A stretch of 64,000 nucleotides of DNA, from the NCBI RefSeq assembly GCF_005144865.1, contig NZ_SWFM01000001.1:496001-560000 (forward strand), written 5' to 3'. The DNA is from Guptibacillus hwajinpoensis. GTDB taxonomy: Bacteria > Bacillota > Bacilli > Bacillales > Guptibacillaceae. Below, one piece after another: positions 9,126-18,136 of this stretch (positions within the stretch are counted from its first letter, which is position 1; each line of letters begins with the position of its first letter). The notes under the pieces were generated by a model. It was not told where the DNA came from. It was given only the letters and a program-made list of their open reading frames with translations, and searched no databases. The translations under genes and the position numbers were made by a program.

Positions 9126-10067
9126 TTATTCCTCCCCTAACTTTTCAATTAGTTGATCAAGCTGTTCCGGTGTACTAACTGCATGAACAGATGCACGACG
9201 GTTTACCTTTTTTACTAATCCAGATAAGACATTTCCGGGTCCAACTTCAATAAATGTGTCTACTCCAAGATCCATGAGTTTACGTACTGTATCTTCCCAT
9301 AATACTGGTGAATAAATTTGCTTTAAAAGGTGATCATGAATTTCTTCTGCCGAAGTAGAAGGTTCTGCTGTTACATTTGCGATAACAGGAATCGAAGCAT
9401 CTTTAATTTCAATACCTTCTAATATGCTTGAAAGTTTATCAGCAGCGGGTTTCATTAAACTAGAATGGAATGGTCCGCTAACTTGCAACGGGATGACCCG
9501 TCTTGCTCCTTTTTCTTTCGCAACCTCTGATGCTTTCTCAACGCCTTCTTTAGCACCTGAAATAACAATCTGTCCTGGACTATTTAAGTTAGCAAGTTGA
9601 ACAGTAGCAGTGGAAGCAGATACATCATCAACAACTTGTTGTAGTGCCTCTCGTTCCATTCCCATGATTGCTGCCATTGCACCTTCACCTGAAGGAACTG
9701 CTTCCTCCATATACAATCCACGGTTTCGGACAGCGAAAACAGCATCTGAAAACGAAAGAGCTCCAGAAGCGACAAGGGCCGAGTATTCTCCAAGACTATG
9801 TCCTGCTGTGTAGTCTGCTGTTATCCCTTTTTCACGAAGAGCTTCAAGCACAGCAACACTTGCTGTTACAAGAGCAGGCTGTGTATTTTCAGTTCTTGTT
9901 AACGTTTCGATCGGGCCATTCATAATAAGTTTGGTTAATTCGTAATCCAATCGGTTGTCTGCTTCAGTAAAAACATCCTTCGATACTGAGTAAGCTTCCA
10001 TAAAAGCTTGTCCCATACCGACAGCCTGTGAACCCTGTCCTGGAAATAAAAATGCTGTTTTACCCAT
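9126..10067 (-). CDS. fabD: Malonyl-CoA:ACP transacylase
   Basis: Transfers malonyl groups from CoA to ACP, feeding fatty acid elongation. Its 313 residues show the oxyanion motif GQGSQ at 10-14 and the nucleophile motif GHSLGEY with Ser91, plus the later catalytic His in GPFHSSLM near 201. The ATG at 10067 overlaps the last base of the plsX stop, with AGGAAGGGG inside the plsX end acting as ribosome site. It is part of the FapR regulon cluster. Confidence 0.97.
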   Translation of the reverse strand: MGKTAFLFPGQGSQAVGMGQAFMEAYSVSKDVFTEADNRLDYELTKLIMNGPIETLTRTENTQPALVTASVAVLEALREKGITADYTAGHSLGEYSALVASGALSFSDAVFAVRNRGLYMEEAVPSGEGAMAAIMGMEREALQQVVDDVSASTATVQLANLNSPGQIVISGAKEGVEKASEVAKEKGARRVIPLQVSGPFHSSLMKPAADKLSSILEGIEIKDASIPVIANVTAEPSTSAEEIHDHLLKQIYSPVLWEDTVRKLMDLGVDTFIEVGPGNVLSGLVKKVNRRASVHAVSTPEQLDQLIEKLGEE

Positions 10068-11068
10068 TATTGATCCCCTTCCTGTTTTAGCGATGTTTGA
10101 ATAGCTGATACAACATTACCAGTCACCATCATACGCGCCTGTTTAATTGCACTAAAAACAGCACGACCATTGGATGACCCATGTGCTTTAATAACCGGAG
10201 CGCGAAGACCGAATAGTCCAGCCCCTCCATATTCTGAGTAATCAAGTTTGTTTTTTAAATTTTTCAATTTAGGTTTCAGAACGCCCGCTGCCATTTTACT
10301 CGTCAATGAACTAGTTAGCTCTTCTTTTAACATTTTAAACATTGTAAGAGCTGTTCCCTCAATCGTCTTCAAAACCAGATTTCCTGAAAATCCATCACAC
10401 ACCACAACGTCGGCTTCATTAAACAGAATATCTCGTGATTCGACGTTCCCTACAAAGTTAAGACCGCTATCTTGAAGGAGAGTAAATGCTTCTTTACTTA
10501 GTTCATTTCCTTTTCCTTCTTCTGTTCCAATGTTTAAAAGACCAACACGGGGATTGTTTACTCCCCGAACCTTCTCGGCGTAAATGGAACCCATATGGGC
10601 ATATTGTAGCAAGTGTTCTGGCTTTGCATCCATGTTAGCCCCTACATCAAGCAGAACAAACCCTTTTTCATCAATAGTTGGAAGTGTAGGTGCAAGACCA
10701 GGACGATCTATTCCTTCAATGCGACCGATATACAACAGACCAGCTGCCATCAATGCCCCGGTGTTACCAGCAGAAATGGCTGCGTCGGCCCTTCCTTCTT
10801 TCACTTCATTCACGGCAAGTACCATTGAAGCTTTTTTCTTTCTTCGGACTGCCTTTACTGGCTGATCTTCCGAGGATATGTATTCTTCTGTGTGTAAAAT
10901 TGCAATACGATCTTTGTTGCCTTTAAGAAGCGGTTTAAGTTTTTCTTCGTCTCCAACAATGGTAACAGAAAGATCAGAAAAAGCTTCAATCGCTTCGTAT
11001 ACGCCATCAATAATCGAGTGAGGCGCATTGTCGCCGCCCATTGCATCTATCGCAAGTCTCATATTCAT
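10067..11068 (-). CDS. plsX: Phosphate acyltransferase PlsX
   Basis: Makes acyl-phosphate from acyl-ACP for the PlsY acyltransferase, the entry step of phospholipid synthesis. Its 333 residues begin [16 protein letters not shown], the conserved PlsX start, and include the GALMAAGLL and [13 protein letters not shown] segments. The first ATG (11068) is chosen because AAGGGAAG is better spaced from it than from the ATG two codons later. It lies 11 bp after fapR in the fatty acid cluster and acts peripherally at the membrane. Confidence 0.97.
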   Translation of the reverse strand: MNMRLAIDAMGGDNAPHSIIDGVYEAIEAFSDLSVTIVGDEEKLKPLLKGNKDRIAILHTEEYISSEDQPVKAVRRKKKASMVLAVNEVKEGRADAAISAGNTGALMAAGLLYIGRIEGIDRPGLAPTLPTIDEKGFVLLDVGANMDAKPEHLLQYAHMGSIYAEKVRGVNNPRVGLLNIGTEEGKGNELSKEAFTLLQDSGLNFVGNVESRDILFNEADVVVCDGFSGNLVLKTIEGTALTMFKMLKEELTSSLTSKMAAGVLKPKLKNLKNKLDYSEYGGAGLFGLRAPVIKAHGSSNGRAVFSAIKQARMMVTGNVVSAIQTSLKQEGDQ

Positions 11069-11079
11069 TCAACTTCCCT

Positions 11080-11637
11080 TCAGGATTTAGTGGAGCGATA
11101 CATAACAAACTCACCAGAAAAGACATTCTCATTGTGAACGAAACTATTAACTTCCACCATTGTTCTGTCCTTACTTTGGTCAGTGACGTTTGCCTTAGCT
11201 ACCACTCGTTCTCCTTCTTTTACCTGACTTGAAAAGCGTATATTCGCTCTCGCAGTCAGTGCCAGTTCATCATTAATAATTGCAACCGCAAGCGAATTTG
11301 CTTGTGCGAATAAATGATGCCCTCTAGCAATCTTATTTCTAGAAAATACGTGCTCAGGTCGAATATCTAGAATCGAAATTGCACTTTCATCCAGCTGCAA
11401 ATCAATGATTTGTCCAATAACTTCATCAATTGGTAATGCTTTAACTTCATCAAGCTGTTGCTGAGCAACATACTTAATACGCTCTCTTAATTCTGGTATT
11501 GAAAGTTCGAGCCGATCCAGTCTTATGGTTTGGATACTCACCTTAAATTTATCTGCGAGTTCTTCATCCGTAATAAATGGCGTACTTTCAATCGTTTCTT
11601 TTAGTTGCTTCTGCCGATCCTTTTTACTCCTTTTCAT
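11080..11637 (-). CDS. fapR: Malonyl-CoA-sensing transcription repressor FapR
   Basis: Global repressor of fatty acid and phospholipid genes in bacilli; malonyl-CoA binding releases it from DNA. The 185 residues contain an N-terminal DeoR-like helix-turn-helix (about 18-45, [20 protein letters not shown]) and a C-terminal hot-dog thioesterase-like domain with [12 protein letters not shown] and the ligand region near ARANIRF. It heads the plsX-fabD-fabG-acpP run. A consensus promoter with a FapR-type 17-mer over the start site shows autoregulation. Confidence 0.96.
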   Translation of the reverse strand: MKRSKKDRQKQLKETIESTPFITDEELADKFKVSIQTIRLDRLELSIPELRERIKYVAQQQLDEVKALPIDEVIGQIIDLQLDESAISILDIRPEHVFSRNKIARGHHLFAQANSLAVAIINDELALTARANIRFSSQVKEGERVVAKANVTDQSKDRTMVEVNSFVHNENVFSGEFVMYRSTKS

Positions 11638-11670
11638 TCACTACCGCCGCCTATCTAGCATTAATAAACG

Positions 11671-11700
11671 GATAAAGAGGATCATTAGATCCTCTTTATC
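11671..11700. repeat. Perfect 13-bp inverted repeat in fapR leader
   Basis: GATAAAGAGGATC (11671-11683), a 4-base ATTA loop, then its exact complement (11688-11700). It lies in the presumed 5' untranslated region of fapR, about 20 bp after the expected transcription start and 33 bp before the ATG. The minus-strand RNA would fold into a 13-bp hairpin, but no T tract follows, so it does not look like a standard terminator. Confidence 0.7.
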
Positions 11701-11706
11701 TCAGTC

Positions 11707-11723
11707 TTATGACTAGGTCCTAA
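11707..11723 (-). promoter_or_regulatory. FapR operator
   Basis: The minus strand reads TTAGGACCTAGTCATAA, a near-palindromic 17-mer that closely matches the FapR box family (TTAGTACCT-type). It sits immediately after the fapR -10 element, over the expected start site and first transcribed bases, a position suited to direct repression of the whole lipid cluster. Confidence 0.8.
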
Positions 11724-11728
11724 AAGGT

Positions 11729-11757
11729 AGTATATACCGAGCTGATTGATTATGCAA
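11729..11757 (-). promoter_or_regulatory. Sigma-A promoter of fapR-plsX-fabDG-acpP
   Basis: Minus strand TTGCAT (11752-11757), 17 bases, then TATACT (11729-11734). The -35 lies two bases after the recG stop codon, so the lipid cluster starts its own transcript directly at the end of recG. Confidence 0.8.
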
Positions 11758-11758
11758 G

Positions 11759-13789
11759 CTAATCAAGCTTCTCTCCGCTCAATACGCCTTGTTCGGTAAG
11801 GTAGTTTCTGAGACTACTATATGTGGCATCTTCCCAGAAAGCACTGGAATCAACGAGTGCAGCAGCATCATTTCGCGCCACTTCAAGAACGCGGTAATCA
11901 TGGACAAGATCTGCCACTTTAAACTCAGGCAAACCACTTTGTTTCCGACCAAAAAAGTCGCCGGGCCCTCGGAGTTCAAGGTCACGCTGGGAAAGGACAA
12001 ATCCATCGTTGGATTCCGTCATAATTTGCATTCGCTCTTTCCCAACTTCTGATTTAGGATCAGCAAGTAACACACAATAAGATTGTTCACTGCCCCGACC
12101 AACCCGACCACGAAGTTGGTGAAGTTGAGCTAGACCAAACCGCTCAGCATCATAAATGACCATAATCGTTGCATTCGGAACGTTTACACCAACTTCTACT
12201 ACCGTGGTTGACACGAGGAGTTGTACATCGTTTTTACTGAACTCATCCATTACTTCTTCTTTTTCCTCAGAACTTAAGCGCCCATGCATTAACCCAACTT
12301 GATAATCAGGAAGAGCGGTTTGCATTTGAAAATGAACGTCGATCGCATTTTGAACATCCAGCTTCTCGGATTCTTCAATTAACGGACAAATAACATAACC
12401 CTGCAAACCCTGATCCAATTCCTTTTTCACAAAATCAATGACGCGTGGAAGCATATCTGGCTTCGCCCAGTATGTCTCAATAGGCTTACGACCGGCAGGC
12501 ATTTCATCAATTGTTGAAACATCCATATCTCCGAATACCGAAATGGCAAGCGTTCTTGGAATTGGAGTTGCTGTCATGTAAAGAACATCAGGACTTAGAC
12601 CTTTTTCTCTTAAAACTCTTCTCTGCCCAACACCAAAACGGTGCTGTTCATCTGTAATAACGAGTCCAAGGTTTTTAAAGACGACTTCATCCTGAATCAA
12701 AGCATGAGTGCCTATTAAAAGATCAACTTCACCATCTGCTAGCCGTCCAAGTATCTCTCGGCGCTTTTTCCCTTTAACAGATCCTGTAAGAAGTTCAACA
12801 TTCAACCGATCACCAAGAAGATCCTGAAATGATTCATAGTGCTGCTCTGCTAGAATTTCTGTTGGCACCATTAACGCTCCCTGGTGACCCGCAAGATAAC
12901 TAGCATACAACCCAATGGCCGCAACAACTGTTTTCCCTGAACCAACATCACCTTGAAGTAACCGATTCATTCGATAAGAACTTTCCATATCGTTTAGAAT
13001 TTCTCCCACAACCCGGTTCTGTGCACCTGTCAGTGGGAATGGAAGGCTTTGAACGAACTCATCAAGCCTCTCTTTCTCATACCGTTGTGCTGCTCCCTGC
13101 GTGCTTTCTCGCTCTCTTTTTCTGAAAATCTGCATTTTTAATTGAAATTGAAGCAACTCCTCATAAACAAAGCGCCTTCTTGCCTGTTTAAGCCCCTCAT
13201 GAGAATCAGGTGAGTGCATCATCACAACAGCGTCTTTCCGTGGCATTAGCTTATATCGTTCAAGCATTTGTGGGGGAAGGTTTTCTTCAATTTGATCCCC
13301 AAATTGCTTCAACGCAAGCTGGATGTATCGCTTCATCGCCTTTACTGTCACATCACCACCAACCGGATAAATCGGCTCGATTGTTCCATCTGGATTATGA
13401 CTTGAGAACGTAATTTCATTGGCAGAGAGCGTCATTTTATGCTGATCCCATTTACCGGTAACTGTCACAAGCTGTCCGAGAGTAAACTGCTTTTTCAAGA
13501 ATGCACGGTTAAAAAAAACGGCTGTTATGAGGAACTTTCCTACTAACAGCCTTACAGACAAACGTGATTTTTTCTTGCCATAAAAGCGAACGACCGGTTC
13601 GCTATGAACTTTGCCCTCTAGGGTTGCGCGTTCTTCATGCTTAACATCCGAAAGATCTTTAAGCTCATAGTCTTCATAGCGAAATGGAAAATATTCAATT
13701 AGATCTGTAATTTTGTTTATTCCGATTGATGAGAGAGAGGCGGCCTTTTCATCACCAATCCCTTTTATTTGTGTGATCCGATCGTCCAT
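11759..13789 (-). CDS. recG: ATP-dependent DNA helicase RecG
   Basis: Branch-migration helicase that remodels stalled forks and Holliday junctions. Its 676 residues have an N-terminal wedge/OB domain, Walker A GDVGSGKTVVA near 281, DEQHRFG as the DExH-box, TATPIPRTLA motif III, and the C-terminal helicase domain with HGRLSSEEK and QLRGRVGRG, then the RecG tail. It overlaps nothing and starts 10 bp after sdaAA stops, so it is probably cotranscribed with the serine dehydratase genes. Confidence 0.97.
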   Translation of the reverse strand: MDDRITQIKGIGDEKAASLSSIGINKITDLIEYFPFRYEDYELKDLSDVKHEERATLEGKVHSEPVVRFYGKKKSRLSVRLLVGKFLITAVFFNRAFLKKQFTLGQLVTVTGKWDQHKMTLSANEITFSSHNPDGTIEPIYPVGGDVTVKAMKRYIQLALKQFGDQIEENLPPQMLERYKLMPRKDAVVMMHSPDSHEGLKQARRRFVYEELLQFQLKMQIFRKRERESTQGAAQRYEKERLDEFVQSLPFPLTGAQNRVVGEILNDMESSYRMNRLLQGDVGSGKTVVAAIGLYASYLAGHQGALMVPTEILAEQHYESFQDLLGDRLNVELLTGSVKGKKRREILGRLADGEVDLLIGTHALIQDEVVFKNLGLVITDEQHRFGVGQRRVLREKGLSPDVLYMTATPIPRTLAISVFGDMDVSTIDEMPAGRKPIETYWAKPDMLPRVIDFVKKELDQGLQGYVICPLIEESEKLDVQNAIDVHFQMQTALPDYQVGLMHGRLSSEEKEEVMDEFSKNDVQLLVSTTVVEVGVNVPNATIMVIYDAERFGLAQLHQLRGRVGRGSEQSYCVLLADPKSEVGKERMQIMTESNDGFVLSQRDLELRGPGDFFGRKQSGLPEFKVADLVHDYRVLEVARNDAAALVDSSAFWEDATYSSLRNYLTEQGVLSGEKLD

Positions 13790-13799
13790 TGATTCTCAC

Positions 13800-14687
13800 T
13801 CATTTCCTATCTAGAGATACTCCAAAGATTTTTGCTTCTAGCTCTCGACCAGTTGGTGTGGCGGCTAGGCCCCCTTGAGCTGTTTCGCGCAATGCGGATG
13901 GCATCGTTTGACCAATTTTGTACATTGCATCAATTACTTCATCACATGGGATGCGGCTTGTGATACCTGCAAGTGACATATCAGCTGCTACGAGAGCATT
14001 GGATGCGCCCATGGCATTCCGCTTTACGCATGGAACTTCTACAAGACCTGCCACTGGATCACAAACAAGACCGAGCATGTTCTTAAGTGCAATAGCAAAT
14101 GCGTGAGATGACTGTTCTGGCGTTCCACCCATTAATTCTACAATGGCGGCTGCTGCCATCCCCGTTGCGGAACCCACTTCGGCCTGACATCCACCTGCAG
14201 CGCCAGAAATCGATGCATTGTTTGCAACGACAAAACCAAAGGCACCTGAAGTAAATAGATATCTGACCATCTGTTCTTCGGTTGGTTTAACTTTCTCACG
14301 AATGGCAAACAAGGTACCAGGAACGACACCTGCAGAACCTGCAGTAGGCGTTGCACAAATAGTCCCCATCGCCGCATTTACTTCATTCGTTGCAATAGCC
14401 TTACTAACTGCATCAAGCATCATATGACCCGAAAGAGAGTTTCCAGTTTTCATATAGTTTTGGAGAAGAACTGCATCTCCGCCAGTTAACCCGGAATGAG
14501 AGCGAACATCTTCATTAATGCCTCGTTCAACCGCTTGTTCCATTACCTCAAGGTTGTTCTTCATTTGGTTATAAACTTGTTCACGAGTACTCCCTCTAAA
14601 ATCCATTTCCTGTTCTATCATGATCTCTGAAATCGGCATATTTTTTGATTGAGCAATCTCTACTAATTCTGCTACATTACGAAACAT
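13800..14687 (-). CDS. sdaAA: L-serine dehydratase, alpha subunit
   Basis: Iron-sulfur L-serine deaminase subunit, converting serine to pyruvate and ammonia together with SdaAB. Its 295 residues carry the conserved cysteines for the [4Fe-4S] cluster in ICATPTAGSAG and LVCDPVAGLVEVPC, and SGAFGFVVANNASISGAAGG. The second ATG (14687) is used because the AAGGAGG site is only one to two bases from the first ATG (14693) and about eight from this one. It is 20 bp downstream of sdaAB and forms a split (two-subunit) Gram-positive type enzyme. Confidence 0.96.
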   Translation of the reverse strand: MFRNVAELVEIAQSKNMPISEIMIEQEMDFRGSTREQVYNQMKNNLEVMEQAVERGINEDVRSHSGLTGGDAVLLQNYMKTGNSLSGHMMLDAVSKAIATNEVNAAMGTICATPTAGSAGVVPGTLFAIREKVKPTEEQMVRYLFTSGAFGFVVANNASISGAAGGCQAEVGSATGMAAAAIVELMGGTPEQSSHAFAIALKNMLGLVCDPVAGLVEVPCVKRNAMGASNALVAADMSLAGITSRIPCDEVIDAMYKIGQTMPSALRETAQGGLAATPTGRELEAKIFGVSLDRK

Positions 14688-14707
14688 TGCCATTCCTCCT
14701 TTATCTT

Positions 14708-15370
14708 TTAGTCACTTATCTTAGCGACTTGAATGATATTTGGTAAAAGCTCCACTTCATCAAGAACGATTTGTGGAATGTTTTGGTCCACTTCAATTGT
14801 CATCAACGCTTCTTTACCTTTTTCTTTTCTCGATACGTTCATATGACCAATGTTGATTTCGTGTTTGGCAAGTGTATTTGATACACCTGCAATCGCTCCA
14901 AAGCGATCATTATGTACAACGAGTATAGCTGGACTATTTCCTGAAAGACCTAGCGCAAATCCATTCAACTCTATTACTTCTATTTTGCCACCACCGATTG
15001 AAATTCCGACTAATTCGAGCTCCCCCTGATCATCTTTTAAATGAACACGAGCGGTGTTCGGATGATCTGTAATAGCGTCTTCTTCGGTGAATCGAACCTT
15101 AATCTTTTTTTCTTTCGCTATTGTAAGCGCATTCACGATTCGCTCATCAAAAGTATCATAATCAAGAACGCCACCGATTAGTGCTACATCAGTACCGTGT
15201 CCTTTGTACGTTCTTGCAAAGGAACCGTATAGTGAAATCGTAATGCTTTTTGGTTCACGCCCAAAGAGGTGCCTTGCAACTCGTCCAATTCTTGCTGCTC
15301 CAGCAGTATGGGAGCTTGAAGGGCCAATCATGACAGGACCAATAATGTCAAAAACGCTGCGAAACTTCAC
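14708..15370 (-). CDS. sdaAB: L-serine dehydratase, beta subunit
   Basis: Partner of SdaAA in the oxygen-labile serine deaminase. Its 220 residues show GPVMIGPSSSHTAGAARIG at the N-terminus and a C-terminal ACT domain (from about 150, with the GVSNTLAKHEINIGHM helix). A GTG at 15370 is chosen as start: it gives a protein beginning VKFRSVFDIIG, aligning with B. subtilis SdaAB, and AAAGGTGGAG lies upstream. The longer in-frame ATG at 15397 would absorb the ribosome site. Confidence 0.95.
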   Translation of the reverse strand: MKFRSVFDIIGPVMIGPSSSHTAGAARIGRVARHLFGREPKSITISLYGSFARTYKGHGTDVALIGGVLDYDTFDERIVNALTIAKEKKIKVRFTEEDAITDHPNTARVHLKDDQGELELVGISIGGGKIEVIELNGFALGLSGNSPAILVVHNDRFGAIAGVSNTLAKHEINIGHMNVSRKEKGKEALMTIEVDQNIPQIVLDEVELLPNIIQVAKISD

Positions 15371-15410
15371 ACTGACTCCACCTTTCTTCAAATGCACTTT
15401 ATCTTAACAG

Positions 15411-15446
15411 AAAAAGAAAACCTGGCACATGCCACGTTTCTTTTTC
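15411..15446 (-). terminator. Terminator after fakA
   Basis: Inverted repeat with arms AAACGTGGCA and TGCCAGGTTT (one internal mismatch, 2-base loop), followed by TTCTTTTT on the minus strand. It sits between fakA and sdaAB and separates the two transcription units at least partly. Confidence 0.7.
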
Positions 15447-15459
15447 CGTCATTATAAAT

Positions 15460-17136
15460 CTACTCGACTGCTACAATATAAGCATAAACTGGCTGATTTC
15501 CTTCATGAAGCTCAACTTCTACATCTTCGTACTGATCTTCAATAAAGTTAACAAGTTCCTCTGCTTCTTTCTGTTCTGCATCTTCACCAAAGATGATCGT
15601 TACAATCTCATCATCTTCTGTAATCATTGATTGAAGAAGGGCTTTCGCAACTTCTAATCGACCAGGTTCAGATACGACAATTTTACCATCGGAGATGCCC
15701 ATGAAATCATCTTTTGCGATTTCAATGCCGTCAATCTTTGTATCTCTTACAGCAAACGTAACTTGACCAGATTTCACAGCAGATAAGCTCTCTTTCATCG
15801 CTTCTTCGTTTGCATCTGGTTCAACCGAAGGGTTGAAACCAAGAAGACTCGATATTCCCTGTGGTACTGTTTTGGAAGGAATCACAATCACATTCTCTTC
15901 CACGACAGAAGCGGCCTGCTGTGCTGTCATGACAATATTACTGTTATTCGGTAGGATAATAATATTCTCTGCATACACTTCTTCAATCGCTTTAATAATA
16001 TCTTCAGTACTTGGATTCATCGTCTGTCCACCAGGGATTACATAACTTGCGCCAAGACTTTCAAACAAGGTCGCAATGCCTTCTCCCATTGAGACAGTAA
16101 TAATTCCGTACTTTTTACGTTCGGCAGCCTTCTCTTTTTTAACAGGAGCAGTTTGTTCCTGCTTAAGAATCGTCGTATGCTGTTCACGCATATTCTCAAT
16201 TTTAATTTTGATCAAGCTACCGTAATTCTGTGCATACGTCATAATTTCTCCTGGATATTCTGTATGCATATGTACTTTAACGATATCGTCGTCAGACACA
16301 ACTAATAAAGAGTCCCCATGCTTATCGAGTTCATTACGGAACGCTTCCTCATCATAAGGAGACTTCGCAAGCTTATCACCCTCGAATTGGACCATGAATT
16401 CTGTGCAATATCCAAATTCAATATCTTCTGTTTTCATATGTCCTTGGGCACTTTTATGGTGCTCTGCACGAACTAGCTCTTCCATCTTTTCTTCGTCTAC
16501 AGAAGAATCCGGCGTTTCTTTGCCTTCAAGCACGGCTAAAAACCCTTCATAAATTAGAAGAAGACCTTGTCCACCTGAATCAACTACCCCTACTTCTTTC
16601 AAAACAGGGAGAAGGTCTGGTGTACGATTAAGTGATGCTTTTCCTTCTTTTACAACTTCTCGCATCAATTCAACTACGTCTGGCATCTTTTTAGCTGATT
16701 TCACAGCTTTTCTGGCCGCATCCTTCGCAACAGTGAGAATGGTACCTTCAACGGGTTTCATAACAGCTTTATATGCTGAATCCACACCATTTTCAAGTGC
16801 CGCAGCAAGATCTACTGAAGTAATCTCAGACTTGCCCTCTACTGATTTTGAAAAACCTCTAAATAATTGTGAAAGAATTACACCTGAATTACCGCGTGCT
16901 CCCATTAGTAATCCTCTTGCAAAAAGGGAAGCTACTTCTCCCACTTTATCAGAACTACTTGTTTTCACTTCTGTTGCGCCAGAAGTGATGGTTAAATTCA
17001 TATTCGTTCCTGTATCCCCATCAGGCACAGGGAATACGTTTAACGCATCAACCATTTTAGCGTTCTTTGAAAGATTGTTCGCTCCTTCAAGAACCATATG
17101 CGCAAACTTTTTACCGTTAATCTTTTCAATCGTCAC
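15460..17136 (-). CDS. fakA: Fatty acid kinase catalytic subunit FakA (DAK2-domain protein YloV)
   Basis: ATP-binding kinase subunit that phosphorylates FakB-bound exogenous fatty acids to acyl-phosphate for phospholipid synthesis. Its 558 residues have an N-terminal DAK2 domain (about 1-200) with the metal-binding motif VFPVPDGDTGTNM at 30-42, a middle domain, and a C-terminal DegV-like/Fak domain with IILPNNSNIVMTAQQAA. A GTG start at 17136 with AGGAGGAACAG upstream gives the usual MTIEKINGKKF. It follows yloU by 22 bp. No fakB gene is in this window. Confidence 0.94.
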   Translation of the reverse strand: MTIEKINGKKFAHMVLEGANNLSKNAKMVDALNVFPVPDGDTGTNMNLTITSGATEVKTSSSDKVGEVASLFARGLLMGARGNSGVILSQLFRGFSKSVEGKSEITSVDLAAALENGVDSAYKAVMKPVEGTILTVAKDAARKAVKSAKKMPDVVELMREVVKEGKASLNRTPDLLPVLKEVGVVDSGGQGLLLIYEGFLAVLEGKETPDSSVDEEKMEELVRAEHHKSAQGHMKTEDIEFGYCTEFMVQFEGDKLAKSPYDEEAFRNELDKHGDSLLVVSDDDIVKVHMHTEYPGEIMTYAQNYGSLIKIKIENMREQHTTILKQEQTAPVKKEKAAERKKYGIITVSMGEGIATLFESLGASYVIPGGQTMNPSTEDIIKAIEEVYAENIIILPNNSNIVMTAQQAASVVEENVIVIPSKTVPQGISSLLGFNPSVEPDANEEAMKESLSAVKSGQVTFAVRDTKIDGIEIAKDDFMGISDGKIVVSEPGRLEVAKALLQSMITEDDEIVTIIFGEDAEQKEAEELVNFIEDQYEDVEVELHEGNQPVYAYIVAVE

Positions 17137-17158
17137 AAACTGTTCCTCCTAACTCCAC

Positions 17159-17524
17159 TTAAGGGTTGGTCACCCTGACCCCTTGTACGTAGATGTTTAC
17201 TGAATCCACTGAAAGTCCAAGCATCTGGTCAAGCTGATACTTTACTTTCGTTTGAACATTATGAGCAACTTCTGAAATTTTCGTTCCGTAGCTCACAATT
17301 ATATACATATCAATGTTAAGTTCGTCTTCTTCTTCTTTGCGAACGACAATCCCTCTGCTAAAGTTATCTTTCCCCAACAGTTCAGTAATGCCATCTTTCA
17401 GTTGCTTCTGAGAAGCCATACCTACGATACCATAACAGTCAATTGCCGCGCCACCTGCAATCGCAGCTACCACTTCCGTCGAAATATCGATTTGTCCATA
17501 TTGGGTTTTCATTTCAATTGCCAT
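17159..17524 (-). CDS. yloU: Asp23/Gls24 family envelope stress response protein YloU
   Basis: Small 121-residue protein of the Asp23 (DUF322) family. It starts MAIEMKTQYGQIDISTEVV and contains the conserved GCYGIVGMASQ-like segment (here DCYGIVGMASQ). The family is linked to cell-envelope homeostasis and is consistently paired with fakA; its biochemical role is not defined. The gene begins a unit with fakA and is divergent from rpmB across a 301-bp gap. The start has AAGGGAGGAAATATA upstream. Confidence 0.93.
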   Translation of the reverse strand: MAIEMKTQYGQIDISTEVVAAIAGGAAIDCYGIVGMASQKQLKDGITELLGKDNFSRGIVVRKEEEDELNIDMYIIVSYGTKISEVAHNVQTKVKYQLDQMLGLSVDSVNIYVQGVRVTNP

Positions 17525-17825
17525 TATATTTCCTCCCTTAGCGATTTGGGTGCTAACTTGTTGTTAAGTCTATCCTAATTCAGCATTCCAGATAAATATT
17601 ATAAATGAAATAAATTATTTGCAGAGCTAACGTTATTTTACTACAATATTAGTCATAATAAAAGTTCATCCTTTAAAACCACTATTATAGACAGTTTTTA
17701 CTGTTAAGTTTTTTTCTTGATATCACTTGTTAAACATCTTGCAATCACTAAACCTACGTGATACTATAGTGGAGGATTTATCCTGCACTTTTTGTGCAAT
17801 GTAGGACAGTAAGGAGGTTGAAATA
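17525..17825. other. Divergent control region between yloU and rpmB
   Basis: AT-rich 301-bp gap without a gene. Toward rpmB there is a good promoter at 17739-17767. Toward yloU the minus strand has a TATAAT (about 17602-17607) with only a weak -35 (CTGCAA, short spacer), so that promoter is uncertain. No riboswitch, RNA gene or repeat was recognised in the middle. Confidence 0.5.
17739..17767 (+). promoter_or_regulatory. Sigma-A promoter of rpmB
   Basis: TTGCAA (17739-17744), 17 bases, then TACTAT (17762-17767), about 58 bases before the rpmB ATG, which follows a strong AAGGAGGTTG ribosome site. Confidence 0.7.
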
Positions 17826-18011
17826 ATGGCTAAATGTGCAATCACTGGAAGAAAGACTACGTTTGGTAACAAGCGTTCTCACGCGTTGAATACAACAAAA
17901 CGTAAATTTGGTGCTAACCTTCAAAAGGTACGTATCATGGTAGATGGTAAACCAAAGAAGGTTTATGTTTCTGCTCGCGCTCTTAAATCAGGTAAAGTTG
18001 AACGCGTATAA
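17826..18011 (+). CDS. rpmB: 50S ribosomal protein L28
   Basis: Large-subunit ribosomal protein L28, 61 residues, basic. It begins [20 protein letters not shown] and ends [14 protein letters not shown], the conserved bacillary termini. It has a single N-terminal cysteine rather than paired CxxC cysteines, so it is a zinc-free form. It is transcribed alone on the plus strand, with its own promoter and a perfect terminator, convergent with spoVM. Confidence 0.98.
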   Translation: MAKCAITGRKTTFGNKRSHALNTTKRKFGANLQKVRIMVDGKPKKVYVSARALKSGKVERV

Positions 18012-18019
18012 TAACTAGC

Positions 18020-18048
18020 AAAAAAGCACCCTTAAGGGTGCTTTTTTT
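18020..18048. terminator. Bidirectional terminator between rpmB and spoVM
   Basis: AAAAAAGCACCC - TTAA - GGGTGCTTTTTTT forms a perfect stem with poly-A and poly-T flanks on either strand. It terminates rpmB (plus) and lies 5 bp after the spoVM stop (minus), so it can serve both convergent genes. Confidence 0.9.
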
Positions 18049-18052
18049 GTTG

Positions 18053-18136
18053 CTACTCATTCTTTTTGAAAGACCCCAGCACAGCCCTCACAAAACCACC
18101 GAGAAACTTTGGTAATTTAATCGTATAGAACTTCAT
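18053..18136 (-). CDS. spoVM: Stage V sporulation protein M (SpoVM)
   Basis: Tiny amphipathic peptide made in the mother cell that recognises the curved forespore membrane and anchors SpoIVA to start coat assembly. The 27-codon gene encodes MKFYTIKLPKFLGGFVRAVL followed by GSFKKNE. The first 20 residues match B. subtilis SpoVM almost exactly, including the helix-breaking Pro9; the tail is one residue longer (KKNE in place of RKD). An excellent GAGGAGGGGG ribosome site precedes the ATG. Its position next to rpmB and the thi/rpe genes is the conserved location. Very short genes like this are often missed. Confidence 0.97.
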   Translation of the reverse strand: MKFYTIKLPKFLGGFVRAVLGSFKKNE

